A stretch of 62,000 nucleotides of DNA from Phoronis australis (GCA_002633005.1 NMRA01000233.1:3687-65686); one strand, 5' to 3'. Counted from the first letter of the stretch, positions 10,319 through 23,100 are shown. Notes: generated by a model from the letters alone, not told the origin. Translations and numbers: made by a program.

Positions 10319-11899
10319 ATGGCTGGTGTCAAGGTGAGAGGCGTATTTTGCGCAATCGTGTTAATTCTGCAACCTTACCTTTGCCATTCAGAACATATTC
10401 TATTGGTCAGTGCACCTGTGTTTAGCCACATGTTTCAACACGCTGCCATAGGAGATGAATTGACTAAAATGGGTCACCGAGTGAGTACTGTAGTTGAGGA
10501 GACGGTTCCGACTGAAAAAGTTTTGAAAAACACCAACATTTCTGTAATAACATTTAAAACTTCACGATCTCATGTTCCAATGCCATTTGGTAAGGACATG
10601 GACAAGCTAATGGAAGACTCCACTCACACGTCCTTGTATTACCTGCTTGATGAGATGAGCGAAAGAAGCATTCACTATTGTGACGCCTTGCTTTCAGACG
10701 AGGAATTCTTGAACAGAGTGAGAAATGAGAAAGTCGACTTGGTACTGCTAGATGGCATACCATTCACACGTTGCTTTGCTTTGCTTCCCCAAAAGCTAGG
10801 TGTTCCATTTGTTGCCGAAACTCCTGCGTCTGAGACTTTCTTATCTGGAGCACCGTTTTGGCCAGTAGTAGAGGTGAATCCCTTCACAAAACTAACGCCA
10901 ATTACGATGAACATCTTCGGACGCCTGCGAACATTTGTTGAAATGCTTATTTTCAACTTTGCCGATTTTCCCAAGGATGGACAATGGTTAATTAAAAAGC
11001 ACCTTTCCCACGCAAAAGCTGACCTGTGTTTTCAAGAACTGATGTCCGAATGTTTGCTGTGGTTATATGGAACAAAAGATCCCATTTTGGGCTATCCAGG
11101 GGCGTTAATGCCCAATTCCATACTTGTTGGTGGACTAACAACAGCACCGGCTAAGCCCCTACAAGAAAGCCTGGAATCGTTCATGTCTAGTGCAGAAAAT
11201 GGGGTTGTCTTGTTCTCCCTGGGATCAGTTTTGAAGACACTGCCTGTAATTCACCTGCAGAACGTCCTAGATGCCTTTTCCCGCTTAAAACAAAAGGTTG
11301 TTATGAAAGTTCACGACCCATCTAGTCTTCGTCTTAGTTCAAATGTGAGATTAGAAGAATGGATTCCTCAAAATGATATTCTCGGTCACTCTAATACTAA
11401 ACTCTTCATTACCCACTGTGGAGCCAACAGTTTGTACGAGGCATTGTATCATGGTGTACCACTGCTCGGACTGCCCATAACTCCAAATGACCAACCAGTC
11501 AATGCAAGAATTATCGAAAATAAGGGCTTTGGTCTGTGGCTCGACTTAAAAACGTTCACGCCTGATGACGTCGTTAACGCCGTAACAACAATACTTGATG
11601 ATCCTACGTACGCTGTAAACATAAAGAAGGCGTCGACCGCGTTTAAATCCAAACCAATGACACCCAGAAAAACAGCAGCTTTTTGGATTGATTACGTCAT
11701 GAAAAATGGTGGAAAATATCTACGTCCAGTTTCCTTAGATATGCCAGTGTGGAAAACTGCAATGATCGACATCGCTGCTTTTATTATGGGTTGTTTCTTA
11801 TTGACTTCATTGGCAATCTACTTGTGTTTCAAAACAACGTATACAAACATTAGGAGAATGGGCACCATCAAAGTTCAAGATTTAAAGAAAAACAATTAG
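10319..11899 (+). CDS. UDP-glycosyltransferase (GT1 / UGT family), membrane-bound
   Basis: A 526-residue protein, the usual length for animal UGTs, which transfer a sugar from a UDP-sugar to lipophilic substrates in the endoplasmic reticulum. It has an N-terminal signal peptide (about 1-24), the acceptor-site His37 in VFSH and its partner Asp145 in LLDGIPF. The C-terminal donor-site signature runs from WIPQND (W348) through THCGAN (H366) to NDQ (D391, Q392). A hydrophobic helix at about 485-504 is followed by a basic tail ending KKNN. The frame is complete and uninterrupted, with no intron in the coding region. The signature reads HCGAN where many UGTs have HGGTN or HGGQN. The start is the first Met, directly ahead of the signal peptide. 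Specificity (detoxification, pigment, steroid) cannot be told from sequence. Confidence 0.93.
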   Translation: MAGVKVRGVFCAIVLILQPYLCHSEHILLVSAPVFSHMFQHAAIGDELTKMGHRVSTVVEETVPTEKVLKNTNISVITFKTSRSHVPMPFGKDMDKLMEDSTHTSLYYLLDEMSERSIHYCDALLSDEEFLNRVRNEKVDLVLLDGIPFTRCFALLPQKLGVPFVAETPASETFLSGAPFWPVVEVNPFTKLTPITMNIFGRLRTFVEMLIFNFADFPKDGQWLIKKHLSHAKADLCFQELMSECLLWLYGTKDPILGYPGALMPNSILVGGLTTAPAKPLQESLESFMSSAENGVVLFSLGSVLKTLPVIHLQNVLDAFSRLKQKVVMKVHDPSSLRLSSNVRLEEWIPQNDILGHSNTKLFITHCGANSLYEALYHGVPLLGLPITPNDQPVNARIIENKGFGLWLDLKTFTPDDVVNAVTTILDDPTYAVNIKKASTAFKSKPMTPRKTAAFWIDYVMKNGGKYLRPVSLDMPVWKTAMIDIAAFIMGCFLLTSLAIYLCFKTTYTNIRRMGTIKVQDLKKNN

Positions 11900-11989
11900 T
11901 AGTGTCTAGTGAGTGGAAATTCTGATCTTGACGTTTTTCCAAGACACGGCGTGGGACCTGTGGTTTCTTTCCCACCAGAAGTTTGAATT

Positions 11990-12255
11990 TGTAACATCTC
12001 TTCATTTTCCTGTTTATAATTCCTCTCTGGAGCATGTAAGTAATGTAAAATATTTAGGCATTTTTCTTGATAGACATCTTACCTGTCACGTACATGTAGA
12101 TTTCATTTGTGTTCTAAGTGCCACAGAAAATTGGACAGCTTAAAATATTAAGAACGCTTTTTGATCTCGGTTTTCTAAATCTTTTGTACATAGCCTTAGT
12201 CTTGCCAAGTTCAGAATATTGCGATGTTGCACTCAGGTCTTCACATAAAAGTTAG
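11990..12255 (+). pseudogene. LINE reverse-transcriptase fragment
   Basis: Reads NVKYLGIFLD then, after a -1 frameshift near 12,120, KIGQLKILR and LPSSEYCDVA. This is the thumb-side region after the catalytic core of non-LTR reverse transcriptases, and it parallels the matching region of the LINE at 6,634-9,475. Only this piece remains. It starts about 90 bp after the UGT stop and may form part of that gene's 3' untranslated region. Confidence 0.65.
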
Positions 12256-12582
12256 CTGCACGAAGCATTTTTCAGGCAAACAAATGTACATGTCAAGTAT
12301 CGACTGTATGCACTCTACTTTTGACTGGCTCAAATCAGATGTGCGTAGGGATGTGTTTAGCTATGCTCAATTGTCTCCATGGCATGGCAAGTGAGTATTG
12401 TTGTGACAAAATGTAATTAGTAAACAAGGTTACAATAATAATAGCAACAGGTCTAGTGAAGGTGGAATTATTTATATTCATAAAACCAGGACTAATTGTG
12501 GTAAACACCCGTTTTTTACTTTGGTGGAACGATCTCAATTCTGACGTCCATCAAAGTAATCCTATTTAATATTTCAAGTCCA

Positions 12583-12952
12583 GGTACCTGGGTACTATTT
12601 CATAATTTTACTATTTTTAATTGTTTACCATTTCGCTCGTTCGTGTCAAATTTATTGGTACCTGGGTACTGTTTCATAATTTTACTATTTTTAATTGTTT
12701 AGCATTTCGCTCGTTCGTGTCAAATTTATTGGTACCTGGGTACTATTTCATAATTTTACTATTTTTAATTGTTTAGCATTTCGCTCGTTCGTGTCAAATT
12801 TATTGGTACCTGGGTACTATTTCATAATTTTACTATTTTTAATTGTTTAGCATTTCGCTCGTTCGTGTCAAATTTATTGTTACCTGGGTACTATTTCATA
12901 ATTTTACTATTTTCAATTGTTTAGCATTTCGCTCGTTCGTGTCAAATTTATT
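12583..12952 (+). repeat. 74-bp minisatellite, five copies
   Basis: Five head-to-tail units of exactly 74 bp start at 12,583, 12,657, 12,731, 12,805 and 12,879, each opening GGTACCTGGGTACT (last one GTTACC). Units differ by only a few substitutions, so the amplification is recent. Non-coding. Confidence 0.95.
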
Positions 12953-13194
12953 GTTAACGTTTTAATTTAATGTGCGTGAATGGAATATTAAACTTGTACG
13001 GAAAGTTTCCTCAAATTTATTCGAGGACATTTAGGCCGCGATTAGAAAAGGGGACAGCAAAAACTAACGTATGATTAAAATTGACGTACATTTTCAGGCA
13101 TCTTCAGGCTTGTATACCTTTTCTATTAGTGGCAAACAGAAGTAATGAAGGGAATGTTTTCTCCTGTTGACCAACTATAAATTTCAAATGAATT

Positions 13195-13640
13195 TCAATG
13201 TTGCTGCTTACCCCGGGCAAGACCCAAATATGCTATCTTGATCTATTTTAAAGACGAAAGTGGACATTCCGTTTAGTATTACAGTACTAAATTAAGAATA
13301 CATTTTTCTGATATACCAAAAAATGTTTTTCTTTCCTATTCTTTTCTGATTTAAGAATCACTATACTGTGTAACTTAATACACGTATTTCAGACGTGGAC
13401 AATGTGAACAAGCGGCAAGCTTGGCTTATTTCTGTTCATATGCCAGGATTTACCCCTGTATTTTTATAGTTGTTTTTACAGAGGTCAAATAAATACCTCC
13501 ACCACTTTGTTTTTTCCAAGTTTCCCTACTCACCTGAGCAGTGACTAATCTTGAGTTCGCACAAAAGTAGAGTAGAATATGCCAGCCATAATTTCGTGTC
13601 CCATTTAAAGCAAAGCGATTAAAGAGACAAGAACCCTAGC
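13195..13640 (+). repeat. dispersed repeat b, copy 2, with MITE end fragment
   Basis: Bases 13,195-13,540 align with 4,813-5,010. From about 13,545 the sequence resembles the right end of the 400-bp MITE (CACAAAAGTAGAGTAGAATATGCC). That is a third, diverged fragment of the family. Confidence 0.5.
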
Positions 13641-14231
13641 CTGTGTTTCTTGAGCATTAAAGCGGTGATGCGATATTTTAGTTGCGCATTTCAAAACACG
13701 ACCGGATATGAGTTGAAGTGGTGAATTTGATAAAGCTCTGAATGAGATACATGTACAAACACAAAAACAAGCGCGTTATAAGCTCTTCGCTTCTATTTCA
13801 AACACCACCAATAGTGACATCAGACTTTTATTACAAACACTACTAATACTGACAGACTAACTTTTTTATCCAAAGCACTTGAAGACAACTATCTACGAAA
13901 CCCAAGGCACTAAGTAGTACAGAATCCCACTCCATTCTAATTGCTTTACCATTAATAAGACAACCGACAGCTAGTCCACCATTTAACTATTACTATTCAA
14001 CTATTAGCAGACAATAATTGTAGTACAAAACACACATTCATAATAGAAATATAATGAACATTTATAAGCAGGCAAACTATCACAACCAAGTGGATAACAA
14101 AAATAAAATTTCACATTATGACTGGACAGCATTCAAGATTTGAGGATCAATTTTGCAGCATTATGCACATAGTACTTATAACTAGTAATTTAAGGTGCAT
14201 TTGGATGAGCAAAACAATGTCCCACATACCA

Positions 14232-15074
14232 TCACAGGCAAAAGCCGCATTATTGTTGGACCAGTTCTGTTTCTAAAAGGGCAGCCATGTTCTGCTCAAG
14301 TTTTAAACAATATTGCACCAATTTGTTGTCTCAAAATATGATGCTATTTGATAGCTTTTGTTTGTGATAACTTTTAAAACCACTTCCCTACACCAGCAAA
14401 GTTGATATGTATTATGACTTTTTACAGATGAAGATGTCAAAGAACAAAAACATTCAATATCAACAATGGCAGCAAACAAGGTACAGTGAGAATAACTGAG
14501 GAAAAAAGAGATAAAAGTAAAAAAATAAACCAGAAACGACCTATGTGAGCAAACCCTGACCAACCATACTACCGCATACCTCGCATTGTTTAAAGACCCC
14601 AGGCTCAATCAGTGTACATTGCTCGGAGAGTTGATTTGACATAAAAATTTTAAAAATGCAAAAAGGTTTTACTGGCTAATTTAGGTGAACATGTGAACTG
14701 CAGTGTTTCAGTTTTGTGATGTTTATGTAACGACTACTTAAAGACAATTCAGGCTTAATGTTAAGTGAAGACTTGCAACCTCACGAAGCAGGCCAAGGGT
14801 TCAGTGTATCCCACTATACTTCATCACTGAGGCCGCCAGTTGCCAAGGGAACAAAACAATTTGTTTCAGGCTGGCGGAGAATGGATTCATGTTTAATGGC
14901 AAGTCACAATTTGCCATTTGTCAACATTTACAAACTGTCTCACTATTGTCACAACTTTTTGGTGCGCATCAACTTAAGTTGCTTTTGACACATATGAGAG
15001 AAGCAACATTTTTCAGTGATAATGAGGCATTTCATAATTTACAATTAATTTGTGAAAAGGAAACACCACTTGAT
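14232..15074 (+). repeat. dispersed repeat a, copy 2
   Basis: Direct-orientation partner of 5,780-6,633 with scattered substitutions and small indels. Lacks the LINE that follows copy 1. Confidence 0.65.
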
Positions 15075-15085
15075 GCAGCATAAAA

Positions 15086-17040
15086 TAACTGAAAACCCAA
15101 TAAAACACTAACACTAACTACTTATTTCATCATTTTGTCACAGAATTTGCAAAATGTGAAAAATTGTAACAGAATTTCAGGCAAGCTCATTTCGTCACAG
15201 AATGTCACCATTTCACAGGGAATCCATTCTCTGCCGTGAGAAGTAGTCCTCTTCCACACTTAGAACAAGCTATAAATCACCAACTGCATGTGAAGGGGCA
15301 ACGGTACCAAAGACATCCATAAAAAACTAAAACAAATCATACACATGCACATCTGCCACCTGTCGTCTGTACTATGAACTCAGTGCACATGTCCTCATCT
15401 TGTGAAATTCAGTAAGTAGCACTCCTGCTAAATTGTTCTAAAACTTATAGTCACATTTACTGACATTTCTAACTAGTACAGTAAAATTGCATTCGTTGTT
15501 ATGCTAGACCTAGACCGAAGTCAACTCTTTTTTTCTACAACCACGAGAATAAAACAACTCTAATACAGCTACATACTAATGTTGTGTTAAAAACAATGTC
15601 CTATTATCAAGACAACAACATGATTTGAGAGTCTCTCCAATAGGTAGCAGTCAAATCTTGCATCAGGTGTCAGTTTGCACAGTTATTACGCCAAGTTCAA
15701 GGCCGTAAGAACAATTAACAAAATGATGGGATATTTTACCCAGCAACAAGCATATACACAAAATCTCTTTCTCAAGTTATTATTATTTAAATGTATCCTA
15801 TCACTTTGAGACACCTTGTACACTTCAAAAATAGGGCCGACCCGAATTACACAGCGAAAGAACTCTCCTTTGCCTTGGAGGTAAGAAAGCGCATTGTTTT
15901 CATAGGCCTCATTTAAGAATGTCGGGTAGATTTTCACATGTCATGTCTGAAACCGTGGAGGTGTGTGGCTGTTGAAATTTTCCAAATTACAACACTGTTT
16001 AAATATACCAGAATTGAAAAAGCATCTTCAAGAAAGGGGATTCTACTGGGTTAAAAATTAACAGGATAAACTGTTTTATCCTCTTGCTCTGGATTTTATT
16101 ACCTTTGACTGAAGAAGCCAAAGGACATAACATCATGTATCCATGAATATTTGTAAAGTCTATCCAGCTTCCTCCCATCGGTGTTGCAGCCAACAGCAAA
16201 GCAGTAATACTTCGTTGGAGTTGGAAGGATGGATGGAGTAATGCAGCTGAATTAAACTTATAAAGCATACGGCAACGAAGAACATGTGGAATTCTAATGG
16301 CGTTAAAACAAAGCTGTAAAAGTACTTGACGGATATCGCAGCACAGTGGGTAAATACAGTGAGATTTGACTGTTGCTGCATAATGCGGGACGTCCCTACT
16401 TCTCAACTGTAATAACAGGGAACAAATGAATCTATATACATAACGTTAAAACACTGTCTTACGTTAACTTAAAATAACAATATCCATATCCTAAACTCTC
16501 TAATCTCAAAGTTGTAAATATCGCTTTGAGGACAAGAGGAGAAATGTCAGGCTCAGCTATGAACACATTAGACTATTTTAAGGCAAAAGTTAATTTCCTA
16601 CAATGTCGTATAACACTCACTGGAGAAGATTTAGTGAATCAAAGTCCAAAAACAGAATTCAATTTATCTAGAATGTACACTTCAATAGTGTGTGTGTGTG
16701 TGCGTGTGTCACTGACATAATTAAATCTGTAACATCAAATCCAACGAAATGAACCCTGGAAAAAGGAGTGCCTATAAGTTTCTATTTTAAAATCAATTCA
16801 AATGTTGAGCAAATTGTTCTTTTGACAAGGAATGGTGACAAAACAGCAGAAACTGAAAGAGCAAAACTCACATGAGTTCGATCCTGAACCCCACCAAGAT
16901 AATTAATCCAAGTCCAGCGAAATCTGACTTTTCTGAAGAGCCTAACATACATACTGTTGAACACCGTTCGGGTTAGATGACGATGTCATAAATATACATC
17001 CAACGTTTCACTGTAGTTTTAACATTCAGAGACTAGATCA
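15086..17040. other. spacer downstream of the TNF receptor gene
   Basis: No gene recognised. Open frames at 15,686-15,937 and 15,999-16,406 (minus) have no domain I can name. A short (GT)n tract lies at 16,687-16,705. The 3' untranslated region of the receptor gene probably extends into this stretch from 17,050 downward. Confidence 0.4.
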
Positions 17041-17050
17041 ATCACTGCAC

Positions 17051-17176
17051 CTAGCTCTCAATGATTTTCACACTTCTTAATTCTTCCGCTTGGAGCCCAA
17101 CAACTTTTTCTAAGGTATCCGCAATACTTTTGACCACATCCTCATTTGGATTTTTTGAATGCCACTTGACAAAACA
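17051..17176 (-). CDS. TNF receptor exon 17 (death domain end, stop)
   Basis: Acceptor GTGTTTTCAG, phase 0. Starts CFVKWHSKNP, the L/F-x-x-W of death-domain helix 5, then DVVKSIADTLEKV (helix 6), and stops with TAG at 17,051. Confidence 0.88.
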   Translation of the reverse strand, partial: CFVKWHSKNPNEDVVKSIADTLEKVVGLQAEELRSVKIIES

Positions 17177-20100
17177 CTGAAAACACAAACAAGTAAAAAT
17201 GTAGTACAGCAACTCATTCCAGCAACATGTAACAATACATATTGCAGTAACTCAACAACGTGTAAGAGTGCACAATAAAGTAACTCAATAACATGTAAGA
17301 GTGCACAGTATAGTAACTCAATAACATGTAAGAGTGCACAGTACAATAACTCAATAACATGTATGAGTGCAGAGTACAGTGACCCAATAATATGTATGAG
17401 TGCACGGTACAGTAACTCAATAACATGTAAGTGTGCAGTGTACAGTAACCCAATAACACATATGAGTGCACAGTACACCAACTCAATAACATGTAAGAGT
17501 GCAGTGTACAGTAACCCAATAACATGTATGAGTGCACAGTACAGTAATTCAATAACATGCACTCAAAATACTTTCGTATGTACAGTCACCTTCTCACTTA
17601 ATTTAATCACAAACAGGAACCATAACAAAAATGTATTTCAGTACCAAACTGATGAGACATGACTGCAAGATTTAAAGGTTCATTAACTATAAGCAGTTCT
17701 GTGGAAATACAGTATACAGCAGGCACTAGGAATAAGGAAGTTGGTTTTCAGAAAGTGATTTACCTGCAGTTCTCCCTGTCTCAGCATAAGGATGGACTTC
17801 AGTCAGGTGAATACGATTTTGCAAATTGTAAGCAGGAAATGAAATTGAGGATAAATCAAAACCAACAGGGAAAGTTTCAACTTTGCAGAACTAAAATCAA
17901 GAATACCTGGTACATAACTTCAGATATTCCATTCGGCCTATGGTCATGATAAATAGTGTCTATTTCTTGCTCAGTTAGACGATTTGTTCCTGAAAAGAAA
18001 AAAAGTCTTTGACAGAATCTCTGTTGAAAACTCACAATGAGAAAACTGGTTTCTTAAGCAATGTAATTCATAGTACAGAACATTACCACATTTGCTAAGC
18101 ATAAACAAATATATTTCTGTTCCATTTTTTCCAGGAAAACAACGATATGAATGTTAGTGTGGACAAGTCTGCACACGCAGCCAAGTATTTAATACATTAA
18201 GTCTACTACCTAATCTAACTCTGTCAGTAAATGTACCGGTACATACTTTCTAAAAGTAGGAGTGGTGAATAAAATTGTGAACTTTATACTGAACTGTTAT
18301 TGAGTGGGTAACTTGACAATTTTTGTACAATTCAGCAAAAATAAAGGTACACTCGAAGCAAAAATGGCTCATCAAAATGGTGACTTTTTAACAAAAATTC
18401 AAAATGAAATGATCTCGATCAAGCTGTCACAGTTTCTTTGATTCATTTTTTAGTTTCTGTTTTATACAACTATGAAGTGGCATTGTTGGTGAGATAAGTG
18501 GTTTTCTTAAATCAGCCCTAGAGGGAAATTAAACTTACAGCAATCAGAGTCCAACATTTCGCCAATGTACTAATCACCAATCATTAAATGACACAGTATT
18601 TTAAAGGTATTTAGTATAAGTTGTAAAACAGCCAGCCTTGATTTTAGCAAGTGACGGTGAGAAATGACCATGTGTAATCAAATCACAAAAACAGCTTTTG
18701 TTGTTTTAAAGCTCTGGTCAAAGCCAACAACTTCCAACAAGTCGATCCAAAAATCAAGTGTAATCCCTTTAAGTCCCAAATTCCAGTAGCATCTGATGCA
18801 AATTTGGAAGGGACAGTTTACAAATTACGTTATTACGTCCCTCCCTTCCTGTCATCACTCCCTGACCATCCTTCCCACATCCAGCCAATAACTACGCCAT
18901 CACAGCTAAACCCTAAGTATTGGTATCGGTAACAAGCAAGGGCCCTGTTTGACATTGTGTTTTGATGACCACATCACTGTTTTCACTACCTCTTGCCCAT
19001 GATTTTTCTATTGTTTTCAAAGGCTGCAGGCACCTAATTTGTCATGAATTATCAGAACAACGAATCGCCCATAAGATTACCACTTGCTGAAGATTGGGAT
19101 CGTGTTACAGATCAATCACAGTGTGTGTACAGGCTTTTTACAAACTGCTACCAAAGCATTAGCAATACGCAGTAAAACATAAGTAAATTAGACATTCATA
19201 TACCAAATTTTCCTTCAACTTGGACAAAATTCAATGGTACGGTTGTTCTAGTATGTGAACTTGTCCCCTCAGAGGTCGTTTTTCACTATACGTGGATCAA
19301 ATCTCACAGTCTCACTGGTAGGATCACGGCATAGACGAGTTTTACTACAGTAGTACTCAAATTACTTCGGTACCTGGCAACGTTCTCATTGCTCTTTTCC
19401 AATTGTTCGTCTGAAGAACATCTGCAGCCTCATGGAAAAATGTTGCCCGTGTCATTTCTAAAAAAGCGTAAAAAACAAAAAACTTTACTTGCTTGATAGC
19501 ATTAGAGTGGCTAAGCTTGAATAGTATAAAACAGTTGTGCGTTGACGATATTGCTCCGAATTACATACACTCAACTAAGATCACCTTTTTAGACATGTAC
19601 ATCCTGTGAATTACAAAATTTTAATTAGAAAAAGGTTTATTAAAAAAATCTGCCTATTTATTAATCTCAGACACATCAATATACATGAAATATTCAGAGG
19701 TTTTGTTTTTGTGTCTTGAAAGCCAAAAATATGGATGAAGCCAATTTTTCTACATACTCATTCTTATAACCGAGATCTGAAACATATAAAGGGAAATCAA
19801 CAAAAACACTTCAATTTTGCTCTACGGTTATCACAAAAAAAAAGCTACAAGAAGACAAGATTCTGACTTAATTTCTCCAATCAAACATAGTAATTCTGTT
19901 ATTTCCAATTTTCGCTGTCTCCAGGCAGCCTATGAAACAAAATTTGTTTTAGAAATTTCTACAGTGCACAAGTTTACTATAATCAGCAAGATTATCAAAA
20001 CATCAATCTCAGACGTTAAGAGTTATCCACTTTTAACATCGTTTAAGAAACTCATAATGGCGTAAGACTGTTTTCTGGTGCTCTTGATTAGTTGTAACCA

Positions 20101-23100
20101 TCTTGTGGGCTTTCTATTTCTTTGATGGCAAAGGACATAATTACCACGAACACAGTTTTTATGCAAATGCAGGTTATTGGCAATCGTTCTCAATTTTCTA
20201 CAGATAATTTGGCCAAAAACCAAAAATGTGAAGCCCATTTTGTCTTAACCCATGAATTACAAGCCTCTTTTTCGTTAGAAAAAAGTTAAATTTTTCATCT
20301 TAAAGCAAAAATTATCTGCAAGTGTATACCTGACCAGCCAACCTTGTATGGATGACCTTGGTCAAGAAAACTGGGTCAACTGGACGTGGTCCAAGAACAG
20401 CTATATTAGGTGCTAAAAGCCAGTTTTAGGTGAGATGTTATGAGTTTATGATTGAATGTTTACTGATCTTACTGAGTGATTAATGAATTAAAGCCCAAAT
20501 GTTCAATGCGCTAGTTGACAGCTCTTGAAATAACACTAATAAGCAGATAGAAGCTAACTTCACGACTGAAGATAGGAACACAAAAAGTAACGATATACTT
20601 CACTTGTTTTTTGTCCATGAAGTTGACAGAATTGATTTAGTAAACTGTAAAAATAAAAATTTAACGTTGAAAAGTATGCATGGTTTGAGAAATAAAACGA
20701 CAAATGCCATGGTGAAATTTAAAATGGCACAGAGGGATGCTACTGACGGCTGTCAAATCGTTCATGCCAAATTTCAGAGGATTTTGACTGGACAACCAAC
20801 CAACCGGCGGACGGGATGACAAAATGCACCAACACATGTATACATATGTACAAAACCATACCTCACACTTGTGACATTTTTTAGGACGATATGTGTTTGA
20901 AATGTTGTTGGGGACCCATTTTATATATCGATGTCAGTAAAAACCACTTACTCACATTCAGATAATCTGAGCACAGAATAACAACAGTTCAAGGGTCTCT
21001 GAATCTTGGACAGTAAAATGCATGGATCTTGCTTTGAAGTTTACCAGCAATGTTTGCAGAATGCTACGTTTGAACAAGTTTAGAAAGTGGCAATTACACA
21101 GAAATGCACACTTGAATGTACCATAAGGTAGTAATGTTATACCTTTTACTTTTCCAAGTGGTCGACGAGGAGAAACCTGAAGCAGGGGTGAAGGCTGTAG
21201 AACAATAACTGAAAGAAAGTAATGATGTCTTGATCGTGATATGCGCACTGAAGTATATCACAACCAATTCTAGACTTACGAATTTCACAAATTATCTCAT
21301 ACAAATTGATAATGGAGCAAATAGCAGGAAAATGTCCACATACGGAGGGATGACAGGACGCAGACACATGGACACACACGACAATATACACTATTCACAG
21401 GAAAGCATGGAACAAAACATGCGCTTAGTATGAGATTTGCTTTTACAATAACACAACTTCGGGGTAATAGTTACCTACAGAGCTCCCAGACTTTGAGAAC
21501 CATGCAGCTTCTTCTACTAAACAACGGGGATGAACCTGGTTCTCAAACTGCAGGACCCCTGTAAGTGGCTGCTTAAGTGTCCAACTAAGAGTATTACAGT
21601 TACATAATTGCCAAAACGGTACAATACAAATAGGCTGCAAAACATAACCCCATGGAAAATCAGGTTAGGAATATTTCGAGGGAAAATTATTTGAAAGCAC
21701 CCCATGTCATGAGCAGAAGGTCACAGCATCGAGTCCGAGCATACCATAACCATTTAATACCATTGATACTACTAACAAATCTTGGCATAATTTTAAATTA
21801 ACAACAGTACTGCTTAATTTACAAATTAATTCAATCAAGAATCTTCACCATCATCTTCACTGGCACTAGTCTCAAACAATGGGGTGGTCTCTGGGTCACT
21901 ATTTCTGGACGATGACCTCTTGTAGTCCGGTTTGCCACACGACTGATGACCTTCAATACAATTCAAGTGATGCATTGCTTAATCAGTTTCCTTAACGTTA
22001 AATTATTCTGTGAACATCAAAACATTAATGTCTACATGCCAAAATGACCCAGAATATTGCTATGACGACTGAATGCAATTCTCCGTAAAACTAGCTGAAT
22101 TAAGGGGTCCTGACTGATTAAGTGCAGCGGCAGAAGCAGGTTTTTGGTGTATACAGTTTTACATGCTAATATGTAGCTGAGAATGAGTATGTTACCATAC
22201 TGTAAGCCACTGAAAAGACTGTGCATGCAACAAAACCGAATTCTGTTTCACTTGCTCTTAACAAACAGCCATCATTTTCATTGATATCATTTGTCATCTG
22301 ATTAGATTTAAATTTACTTACTCCATGAAACTTAAGCACCAATTACTACACGGGCTCTATACTGACGGTAACATGTTGCAGGAATGAAATTGTGAATGTG
22401 TTCAAAATTTCGATGAAATTTGATAATCACCTCTGTCCATCAACATGTGGTGAACACATCCACTAAAACAAGAAACTGTAGGAGCACCGCATTTATCCAC
22501 CTTCACTCTTATCAGGCTTCTATTGTGAGTCAGCATGCGTGAATAATTGGCTGATAAGCCACCTCTGGAACTACTTTTGGCTGAATAGATGACCAGGCCA
22601 TAAAATGATAATATTAGCCAAGACCAGTTACTAATGCAACAAAGAATAATGTCGTAGTATCACCTAGCCTTGGTGGAAAGCTGTATACTGTATTGGCTCT
22701 AATAAACGCTTAGAAAAAATCATTTCACGGGGAGGGGATTCTTATTGTAGCCTACGGCAGTTGAAAGCCGGTTTCCCAAACGGGTAAAATCGGAAGCTAG
22801 GATTCATAAAATTTACGCTTTGTGACGAATTTTTAGCCTATGACAGTCTTTCTACAAAATTGTGGTGCATTGCTATGAACTTCCGTTGTTAAATTACGAT
22901 AATTTTTCAAAAAATTGTGCTCATCACAGGGCGAAAACTTGCCGACTGATGCGTCGCCGCTGAATCGCCATCGTCAATAGGAAAACTTGTACTCTTGAAT
23001 AAAAATATAGTTTCGACTCAACAAATTACCTGAAATCTTCCTGATGTTTTACAATTTTTAAAGTTCATGTGGAGTCCAGATTAATTGCGATTAAGTCCAA

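Noticed and set aside
12583-12952. Regular direct repeats considered as a CRISPR array
   Set aside because: Units are contiguous with no unique spacers and the DNA is from an animal genome.
15686-15937. Minus frame with SYLQGKGEFFRCVIRVG
   Set aside because: Looks protein-like for a short stretch but has no recognised family, splice sites or conserved copy; left as spacer.
17110-17562. Minus-strand 150-codon frame with repeated HVIELLYCAL units
   Set aside because: Produced by the 33-bp tandem repeat; the opposite strand is also open. It overlaps the true last exon of the receptor in a different frame.
21480-21560. Short block resembling 29,243-29,300 (TTTGAGAACCATGCAG with a nearby inverted CTGGTTCTCAAA)
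   Set aside because: Shared word and inverted pair are real but too short and diverged to call an element.
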